A stretch of DNA of 64,000 bases from Nocardia sp. CDC159 (GTDB lineage: Bacteria > Actinomycetota > Actinomycetes > Mycobacteriales > Mycobacteriaceae), in contig NZ_JAMRXH010000020.1 of NCBI RefSeq assembly GCF_023740735.1, forward strand, positions 1-64,000. The letters are read 5' to 3'. The notes under the pieces were generated by a model. It was not told the DNA's origin and did not search any database. It saw only the letters and a program-made list of their open reading frames with translations. The stretch's first letter is position 1. Every line of letters starts with the position of its first letter. Shown here one piece after another: positions 58,889 to 64,000 of the stretch. A program made the translations under genes and the position numbers.

Positions 58889-59424
58889 CCCGCACCATCT
58901 ACTACACCGGCGTCACCCTCGACGGCTTCATCGCCACCCCCGACCACTCCCTGGACTGGCTGGTCACCCGCGACAACGACCCCGACGGCCCGATGGGCGT
59001 CAACATCTTCCTGCCCACCATCGGCGCGATCGCCATGGGCGCCAACACCTATCAGTGGATCCTGGACCACCACCCCGACGACCCCTGGTTCTACAGCGTC
59101 CCCTCCTGGGTGCTCACCCACCGCACCTTCCCCGAACGCACCGACGCCGACATCCGCTTCACCCAGGAGCCGGTGCCCGCCCTGCACAAGCAGATGACCG
59201 AACTCGCGGGCGACCGCGACATCTGGCTGGTCGGTGGCGGCGACCTGGTCGGCCAGTTCGCCGACCACGGCCTGTTGGACGAGGTCTGCGTCAGCATCGC
59301 CCCGGTGACCATCGGCGCTGGCGCCCCGCTCCTGCCCCGCCACCTCGAATTGAACCTGACCGAACTCGTCCGCAACGGCGAATTCGCCTGCGCCCGCTAC
59401 CAGGTCGTCCCCAGCAAGTCCTGA
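58885..59424 (+). CDS. Dihydrofolate-reductase-like (RibD C-terminal) protein
   Basis: 179 aa. Strand-loop pattern of the RibD-C/DHFR-like fold: TIYYTGVTLDGFIATPDHSLDWL at the start, GAIAMGANTYQWIL, PSWVLTHRTFP, DIWLVGGGDLVGQFADHGLLDEVCVSIAPVTIGAGAPLLP. NADPH-dependent reductase of unknown substrate. ATG within the ATGA overlap with the AraC-DinB gene, so it is part of that operon and probably its target. Confidence 0.88.
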   Translation: MTRTIYYTGVTLDGFIATPDHSLDWLVTRDNDPDGPMGVNIFLPTIGAIAMGANTYQWILDHHPDDPWFYSVPSWVLTHRTFPERTDADIRFTQEPVPALHKQMTELAGDRDIWLVGGGDLVGQFADHGLLDEVCVSIAPVTIGAGAPLLPRHLELNLTELVRNGEFACARYQVVPSKS

Positions 59425-59436
59425 CCCACACCCCGC

Positions 59437-59934
59437 TCACCCCGCCCGCCGCCGATGCTCCGCCACGTGCACCCGGGTCGAGCAGCGGGTGGAGCAGAAG
59501 CGGCGGCGGCCGTTGCGGGAGGTGTCGATGAAGACCAGGCGGCAGCCGGGGCGGGCGCAGCGGCCGATGCGGGTGGGGGCCTCGCAGAACAGGGTTGCCA
59601 GACCAGCGGCGGTGTAGGCCCGGACGCGCTCGTCCATCGGATCGCCCTCCCAGGCGAAGTGCAGGTGGGGAGGGCGGTTGTCGTGGGTGGAAATGTATGG
59701 GCGCGAGGTGGTCTCGGACAGCAAGGTGTTCAGGGCCTCGACCGTGGGGGCGGTGAAGATCTCGTCCAGGCGGCGGACCCACTCGCGCAGGCGGGATTCC
59801 TGTTCGGCGTCGAGGGTGGTGATGGGGCGGTAACCGAAGTCGTCGAGCAGCCGGATGAGGTCCGCGTCCGGCTCGGCATTGACCAACAGCGCCGCCAGTT
59901 CCGCCGCGGCGCCGCCGTAAGGGTTGAAATGCAT
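59437..59934 (-). CDS. CGNR zinc-finger protein (putative regulator)
   Basis: 165 aa. Helical N-terminal ABATE-like region and a C-terminal CGNR-type zinc finger: RCARPGCRLVFIDTSRNGRRRFCSTRCSTRVHVAEHRRR (four Cys; the signature is SRNGRRRFC in place of CGNR). These proteins are thought to bind DNA. ATG 59932-59934; a longer frame to 59994 adds an extra Cys-rich stretch (PPCCNCS) and would overlap the divergent gene at 59960, so it is less likely. No ribosome site is clear. Confidence 0.8.
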   Translation of the reverse strand: MHFNPYGGAAAELAALLVNAEPDADLIRLLDDFGYRPITTLDAEQESRLREWVRRLDEIFTAPTVEALNTLLSETTSRPYISTHDNRPPHLHFAWEGDPMDERVRAYTAAGLATLFCEAPTRIGRCARPGCRLVFIDTSRNGRRRFCSTRCSTRVHVAEHRRRAG

Positions 59935-59959
59935 TGAGCAATTACAGCAGGGTGGATTC

Positions 59960-60133
59960 ATGTCCGCCACCTGTCCCACGTGCTCCTGGTCCACCCCGAC
60001 GGCGATCTCCGCGCACGGGTCGGTGCGCTATCTGCGCTGCGTCTGCGGGCGGTGGCTGATCGTGGAGAACGACCAGCTGGTCGCGGCCGTGGGCGCCAGC
60101 GCCTTCGCGTCGCCGCGGAGACCCCCGCGTTGA
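59960..60133 (+). CDS. Small zinc-ribbon protein
   Basis: 57 aa. TCPTCSW near the start and YLRCVCGRW in the middle form a CxxC...CxC zinc ribbon. The ATG at 59960 has AGGGTGG 5-6 nt upstream. It starts 26 bp from the CGNR gene's start, in the opposite direction. Function unknown; small zinc ribbons often bind nucleic acid or protein. Confidence 0.65.
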   Translation: MSATCPTCSWSTPTAISAHGSVRYLRCVCGRWLIVENDQLVAAVGASAFASPRRPPR

Positions 60134-60283
60134 CGGCTTGTCGCGCCACGTCCGGCGTGGGCTATCCTGCACCTCTACACCGAACCGATTTCAACCGTGG
60201 CTTAACGGTTTTGGCTGGATAACGGCGCGGTTGCCAAAGGGAAGCCTAGAATCTGCGGCACTGACTGGAAAGGGCTCCGCAGT

Positions 60284-60676
60284 ATGGACGCGGTCATCAC
60301 GGAAGTCGCCGTAGAGGGTAAGCGACTCATCGACGAGGCGTGGCTGGGCAAGATCACCCGCGACCAGGCGGTGCATTTGTTCGTCCAGGTCGGCGACGGT
60401 CTGGTGGAGTACGAGACCGCCGAGGACATCGTCGACGACGGCCTGGCCTGGCTGGACGCCCATTCCACCCGACTGCGCGTGCTGGGCTGGTGCGCGCTGC
60501 TCGAACCGCCGGTCTTCGGCGCACTGGCCATCCTGGGCGTGGTGACCGGCGATTTCGTCGCCGCGGCCGTGGCCCTGGTGCTGCTGGTGGCGCTGCAGTA
60601 CATCCACCGCCGCTTCACCCCACATCCGACGCCGATCCGGCGCAGGCATCGGGCTCGATCCCCACAAACGGACTAA
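60284..60676 (+). CDS. Two-helix membrane protein, unknown function
   Basis: 130 aa. Soluble N-terminal region (ITRDQAVHLFVQVGDGLVEYETAEDIVDDGLAWLD), then two adjacent membrane helices (VLGWCALLEPPVFGALAILGVV, FVAAAVALVLLVALQYI) and a basic tail (RRFTPHPTPIRRRHRARSPQ). The stop overlaps that of the convergent Ada-type gene by 4 bp. I do not recognise it. Confidence 0.6.
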   Translation: MDAVITEVAVEGKRLIDEAWLGKITRDQAVHLFVQVGDGLVEYETAEDIVDDGLAWLDAHSTRLRVLGWCALLEPPVFGALAILGVVTGDFVAAAVALVLLVALQYIHRRFTPHPTPIRRRHRARSPQTD

Positions 60677-60945
60677 TCACCCGAAACGGATTGCGCCCGT
60701 TCTTGTTTCCAGCGCCGATATTCCGCGCGCAGGCAGACCGCGCAGGGACGGTATCCGGCGGCCACGGCCGTGGCCGCGTCCGCGAAGAACACCCGATTCG
60801 CCGCATAGCCTCCGCGCGCCAGCGCCCGCAGCGCCGAGGGGCAATCCAGCCGCCCGTAGATCCGCAACCGCCGATGCCCGCCGAGCGCGCCCGGATCCGC
60901 GCTGCGATATGGCCTTCCGTCCGCGCCGATCAGGATGTACCTCAC
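60673..60945 (-). CDS. Ada-type metal-binding domain protein (standalone)
   Basis: 90 aa. It matches the Ada N-terminal zinc domain: YILIGADGRPY, IYGRLDCPSALRAL, RVFFADAATAVAAGYRPCAVCLRAEY. In Ada the site is YCxxxC...CxxC; here the first Cys (the methylphosphotriester acceptor) is Gly, the second is kept, and CAVC gives the last pair, so three likely Zn ligands remain and methyl transfer is doubtful. GTG 60943-60945 overlaps the oxygenase stop as GTGA. Third gene of the MGMT operon, consistent with a sensor or DNA-binding role. Confidence 0.75.
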   Translation of the reverse strand: MRYILIGADGRPYRSADPGALGGHRRLRIYGRLDCPSALRALARGGYAANRVFFADAATAVAAGYRPCAVCLRAEYRRWKQERAQSVSGD

Positions 60946-61667
60946 GCGTCGTGGAAGACCAGGCCGAGCGTGTGTCGCCGCCCCGAACGCACCGTGCTCA
61001 CCCCGTGCCGCATCGGCGCCGCCGACCAACCCCGCGCACCGCGCACGGGCCGCTCACGCGTGGTGAAGATCAGGCCGTGCCCCTGCGGCAGCAGCGCCGC
61101 CGCACCGCGGGACTGGGCCCGGGGCCGCTGTTCGACCATGAGGAACTCCCCGCCGGTGTAGTCGACGCCCGGTACATCGAGCCCGACGACCACCTGCAGC
61201 GGGAAGATCATCTCCCCGAACAGGTCCCGGTGCAGCGCGTTCCAGTCGCCGGTCCCGTAGCGCAGCAGGATCTGCGCCGATTTCACCTGCCCGGCCCGAT
61301 GGCACAGCTCGATCCACTCCGCCAGCCGCTCCGGCCACGATCCGGGCCGCCCCAGCCGCCCGGCCCAATCCCGGGCGATGGGAAGCAGTTTCGGATAGAA
61401 CGCCGCCCGCAGCTCACCCACGATCGCGGGCAGGTCGTGGGTGAAGTAGCGGTACTCGCCCGAACCGAAGCGGTGCCGTGCCATGTCGACCGTGGTGCGG
61501 AACAGCTCGTCGCGGCCGTACAGCCCGGCCAGCCGACGGCATTGGTCCGCGTCGAGCAGCGGGCCGGTCAGGGCGTGGCCGTGGTCGTCGAGTTCGGCGC
61601 CCAACCGGTCCCAGTCCTGTTCGGCGACCCGGGCCGCGACACCGGCGGGGGCGGTCTCACGCGACAT
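60942..61667 (-). CDS. 2OG-Fe(II) dioxygenase (AlkB/prolyl-hydroxylase-like)
   Basis: 241 aa. Iron ligands HxD in ALHRDLFG (~His 145, Asp 147) and the distal His in PMRHGVSTV (~219); Arg in SGRRHTLGLVFHD for 2-oxoglutarate. The cupin strands FPLQVVVGLD and GGEFLMVEQRP fit. The family includes AlkB-like and prolyl hydroxylases; linkage to MGMT and an Ada-type domain favours alkylated-nucleic-acid repair. ATG 61665-61667 lies inside the MGMT gene (11-bp overlap), so translation is coupled. Substrate is inference from context. Confidence 0.82.
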   Translation of the reverse strand: MSRETAPAGVAARVAEQDWDRLGAELDDHGHALTGPLLDADQCRRLAGLYGRDELFRTTVDMARHRFGSGEYRYFTHDLPAIVGELRAAFYPKLLPIARDWAGRLGRPGSWPERLAEWIELCHRAGQVKSAQILLRYGTGDWNALHRDLFGEMIFPLQVVVGLDVPGVDYTGGEFLMVEQRPRAQSRGAAALLPQGHGLIFTTRERPVRGARGWSAAPMRHGVSTVRSGRRHTLGLVFHDA

Positions 61668-62142
61668 GTTCCAGCTCCAGCAGCTGCCGCTTGCGCTCCA
61701 CTCCCCCGGCGTAGCCGGTGAGCGAACCGTTGGCGCCGATCACCCGGTGGCACGGGCGCACGATCAGCAGCGGATTCGCGCCGATCGCCGCGCCGACCGC
61801 CCGCACGGCCGCGCGCGGCGCGCCGATGCGCGCGGCGATCTGGCCGTAGGTGACGGTGCTGCCGTAGGGGATCTCGTCGAGCGCCTGCCACACCTGGCGC
61901 TGGAAATCGCTTCCGACGCCATCGTATTCGATATCGAAGCGGGTGCGCTCCCCGGCGAAGTACGCGCGCAGCTGCTCGACGATCCCGGTGAACGCCTCCG
62001 GCCGCTCGACCCATTCCGCGCGCACCGCCCGCCCCTTCCCCCCGGCCATCGACAGCGCGGTCAGCACCACCGCGTCCCCGGCCTGCTCCCCGACCAGCAA
62101 CAGCTCACCGAGGGGGCTATCGATCGTGGTGTACACGCTCAT
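61657..62142 (-). CDS. ogt: Methylated-DNA-protein-cysteine S-methyltransferase (MGMT)
   Basis: 161 aa. FQRQVWQALDEIPYGSTVTYGQIA is the DNA-binding helix-turn-helix, and LLIVRPCHRVIGANGSLTGYAGG holds the acceptor Cys (PCHRV, ~126). It removes O6-alkyl from guanine in a suicide reaction. The ATG at 62140-62142 has GGAAGGA 7 nt upstream; an upstream start at 62250 is not supported. First gene of an operon with the 2OG oxygenase and Ada-type protein; together they resemble a split Ada/AlkB response. Confidence 0.92.
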   Translation of the reverse strand: MSVYTTIDSPLGELLLVGEQAGDAVVLTALSMAGGKGRAVRAEWVERPEAFTGIVEQLRAYFAGERTRFDIEYDGVGSDFQRQVWQALDEIPYGSTVTYGQIAARIGAPRAAVRAVGAAIGANPLLIVRPCHRVIGANGSLTGYAGGVERKRQLLELEHVA

Positions 62143-62249
62143 CACGAATCCTTCCGTCGCTCTCGTCGCGTTTCCACCACCCAATCTGCCCCACCCCCAC
62201 CCGCACCACCGGCGGAAATCCGCCATCACGCTCGGGCCTGCCGAAGCCA

Positions 62250-62319
62250 CGCACCCCTTCCCGCCCTTCGCACCCGTTCCGGGCGGCCGGAACGGGTGCG
62301 AAGGGCGGGAAGGGGTGCG
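62250..62319 (-). terminator. Giant perfect hairpin (33-bp arms, 4-nt loop)
   Basis: 62250-62282 and 62287-62319 are exact reverse complements around GCGG. It lies 8-77 nt after the DUF6098 stop on the minus strand and ~110 bp before the MGMT start. No U-tract. A stem this long with a tetraloop is far stronger than needed for termination; it may also stabilise the upstream mRNA 3' end or be a mobile or repeat-derived element. Confidence 0.8.
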
Positions 62320-62326
62320 GCTGGGG

Positions 62327-62746
62327 TCAGTCGCGGGAGTCCCGGCCCACCTGGAAGCGGTCGTGGTAGACGCGCTGGGCCTCGTCGATCACGCGGTCGG
62401 CGATGCGCGCGACCGGTTGGACGTCGGTGACGATCGGCTCGTGATCGGGTCCGTGGCCGACCTCGCGCCCGGCGAGCAGCCAGCCGAACCGGCCGCGCTC
62501 GACGGCGAGTTCGGCGTACTTGCACAGCCGCCGCGCCACCCAGTCGCGCGCCGGGCGCGGCCACCACGGTTCGGGGCCGAGCGTGGTGACCGACAGGCCG
62601 GGCAGATCCACCTCGGCCTCGTAGTCGCGGCTGGGCCCGGCTTCGGCATCGGCCTCCGGTCCGTGCGAATACCGAAGGTAGAGCGGTTGTTCGGTGACGA
62701 CCTCGGTCAATTCGTCCAATGTCTCGACGACGGGCAGATCACTCAT
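62327..62746 (-). CDS. DUF6098-family protein
   Basis: 139 aa. LYLRYSHGPEADA, YEAEVDLPGLSVTTLGPEPWW, WVARRLCKYAELAV and RFGWLLAGREVGHGPDHEPIV are typical of the small DUF6098 proteins of actinobacteria; function unknown. The ATG at 62744-62746 overlaps the decarboxylase stop (ATGA). A longer frame upstream is antisense to the decarboxylase. Ends 8 bp before the giant hairpin. Confidence 0.75.
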   Translation of the reverse strand: MSDLPVVETLDELTEVVTEQPLYLRYSHGPEADAEAGPSRDYEAEVDLPGLSVTTLGPEPWWPRPARDWVARRLCKYAELAVERGRFGWLLAGREVGHGPDHEPIVTDVQPVARIADRVIDEAQRVYHDRFQVGRDSRD

Positions 62747-64000
62747 CGCGCCACGACTCGCAGGGTGTTCAGCTTCGGATCGGCGGGGTCGGGCACATTG
62801 AGCCCGGCCTCGAGACCCGTTCTCAGATAATCGATTACGGCCCGATCGATCAGCTCGCCGGGCACGATCACCGGGATGCCGGGCGGATACGGCGTCACCT
62901 GTTCGGCGGCGATGCGCCCCGGCGCCTGCTCGATCGGCACCGCCTCGCACGGGCCGAAGAACGCCTCGCGCGGCAGCATCACGGTCTCGAGTTCCAGATC
63001 GCGTGGCGAGGGCAGCGCGATCTCGTGCGGCGCAGGCTCTTTCAGCTGGGTTCGCCAGGCGATGAGCGCGTCGACCAAGGCATCCACCGTGGACTTGTCG
63101 TCGGCCATCGACAGCGTGGCCAGGGTGCGCCGATGGTCGCTGTGCCCCATATCGATGTGCCGGTGCTCGCGCAGCCAGTCCGCGACTTCGTAACCCGATG
63201 CGCCGGTGGCGGATACATCCATCAGCACCTGCAGCCGGTCCAGATCGTGGGAGGCCTCCACACCGAGCAGCTGATCTTCCATCACCTCGATGCCGGGTAT
63301 GCGCGAGAGCGCCGTGCGTGCGTGCCGCGCGGTTTCCAGTGCGGCGCTGAGCAATTCGGCGCCGTGCTCGACCATCTGCCGCCGCCAGCCGTCGATCGCG
63401 GCGTACAGCAGCACATTCGGACTCGTCGTCATGAGCAGATCCGCGCACAGCTTCAACTTGCCGCGGTCCACCAGATCGCCCTGCACGTGGAACACCGACC
63501 CCTGTTCGAATCCGGCGCCCATCTTGTGCACGCTCACCACGCAGACATCCGCGCCCGCGTCCATCGCCCAGGTCGGCAGGTCGGAGTGGAACGGCAGATG
63601 CGCGCCCCACGCCTCGTCCACGATGAGCGGCTTCCCGCGCTCATGACAGATCTCGGCGATGGCCTCGATATCGGCGCAGGTGCCGTACGGACTCGGGCTC
63701 ACGATCAGCGCACCCGCCGCATCGGGATGACGCTCCCAGGCCTCGCGCACCTGCTGCGGCGAGGGCGGATGGGAGAAGTGCCGCTCGGCGTCCCAGCGCG
63801 GTGGCACCCAGTGCGGCTGGACGCCGGAGAAGATGAGCCCGGCGGTTACCGATTTGTGGCTGTCGCGGCCGAGAATCAGCCCGCCGTCGTGCCCGGCCAC
63901 GGCCATCATGGCCGCCTTCACCGACAGCGAGCTGCCGCAGGTGGAGAAGAAGGCCATCTCCGCGCCGACCGCATCGGCCATCAACTCCTCGGCGTCACCG
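62743..64000 (-). CDS. Orn/Lys/Arg decarboxylase-type PLP enzyme (5' end cut)
   Basis: At least 418 residues; the N-terminus is outside the window (the frame is open to 64000). Fold-type I PLP enzyme: CGSSLSVKAAMMAVAG, SPYGTCADIEAIAEI, IVDEAWGAHLPFH (PLP Asp), SVHKMGAG (PLP Lys), and the C-terminal TPYPPGIPVIVPGE block typical of Orn/Lys/Arg decarboxylases and cognates. It is of the ~470-490-aa short form, not the large inducible form. Amino-acid decarboxylation to a polyamine or cadaverine is probable; coupled downstream to DUF6098. Confidence 0.88.
   Translation of the reverse strand, partial: GDAEELMADAVGAEMAFFSTCGSSLSVKAAMMAVAGHDGGLILGRDSHKSVTAGLIFSGVQPHWVPPRWDAERHFSHPPSPQQVREAWERHPDAAGALIVSPSPYGTCADIEAIAEICHERGKPLIVDEAWGAHLPFHSDLPTWAMDAGADVCVVSVHKMGAGFEQGSVFHVQGDLVDRGKLKLCADLLMTTSPNVLLYAAIDGWRRQMVEHGAELLSAALETARHARTALSRIPGIEVMEDQLLGVEASHDLDRLQVLMDVSATGASGYEVADWLREHRHIDMGHSDHRRTLATLSMADDKSTVDALVDALIAWRTQLKEPAPHEIALPSPRDLELETVMLPREAFFGPCEAVPIEQAPGRIAAEQVTPYPPGIPVIVPGELIDRAVIDYLRTGLEAGLNVPDPADPKLNTLRVVAR

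Noticed and set aside
1..64000. CRISPR array, tRNA or rRNA genes
   Set aside because: No regularly spaced direct repeats of 24-40 bp and no recognisable tRNA or rRNA sequence on either strand by eye.

Overview
The window is about 64 kb of GC-rich (roughly 70%) actinobacterial chromosome. Gene families point to a mycolic-acid bacterium, most likely Nocardia or a close relative: an EspR-like XRE regulator, a MAB_1171c-type transporter, LIP-family secreted lipases, a FadD32-like fatty acyl-AMP ligase beside a KasA/KasB-like synthase and an acyl-ACP desaturase, and GAF-ANTAR and PucR-type regulators. There are no rRNA or tRNA genes and no phage or plasmid core. The only mobile element is the right end of an IS5-type insertion sequence at position 1-125.

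Layout. 1-5.2 kb: IS end, GAF-ANTAR regulator, secreted trefoil-like protein, an isolated second L7/L12 gene, a HelD/HelR-type RNA polymerase-recycling ATPase and an alpha/beta hydrolase with a long, possibly structured leader. 5.5-11.7 kb: a minus-strand metabolic cluster (HMGL-like aldolase/synthase, PanE-like reductase, MFS exporter, then methyltransferase and hydrolase) divergent from an EspR-like regulator; three identical-format operators (GTTCA-N6-TGAAC) lie between them. 11.5-14 kb: hydrolase, ImmA/IrrE-like peptidase and MAB_1171c transporter, coupled by 4-nt overlaps and running into the regulator. 14.2-19.1 kb: membrane protein, thiI and two tandem secreted lipases. 19.2-27.7 kb: small proteins, YihY membrane protein with a good SigF-type promoter, an orphan SigF/SigB-like sigma factor, trypsin-like protease, TenA-like protein, DUF885 protein, SLT-domain protein, DUF475/TerC-like protein and DinB protein.

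27.7-33.6 kb is the most unusual locus. It is mirror-symmetric: a ~100-aa small protein divergent from a ~345-aa XRE regulator occurs at each end as paralogous pairs. Between them lie a PLP aminotransferase and a PntA/alanine-dehydrogenase-like protein, coupled to the second XRE gene by GTGA overlaps and ending in a 4-bp overlap with the first XRE gene. The right intergenic region carries two long palindromes.

33.6-43.9 kb: MarR - MFS fused to carboxypeptidase-regulatory-like repeats - YceI operon, DUF72 protein, GAF-PucR regulator, and a secreted esterase and PHB depolymerase pair. 43.9-51.2 kb: helical-repeat protein, SDR, a large unknown protein with a serine hydrolase, thiolase and small Cys proteins. 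51.4-55.9 kb: lipid locus (FAAL, KAS, small membrane protein, divergent desaturase). 56-60.7 kb: VIT1-type transporter, a PARG-like pseudogene, AraC-DinB regulator with DHFR-like reductase, CGNR zinc-finger protein and small proteins. 60.7-64 kb: an alkylation-repair operon (MGMT, 2OG-Fe oxygenase, Ada-type Zn domain), an exceptional 33-bp-arm hairpin, and a DUF6098 gene coupled to an Orn/Lys/Arg decarboxylase cut by the window end.
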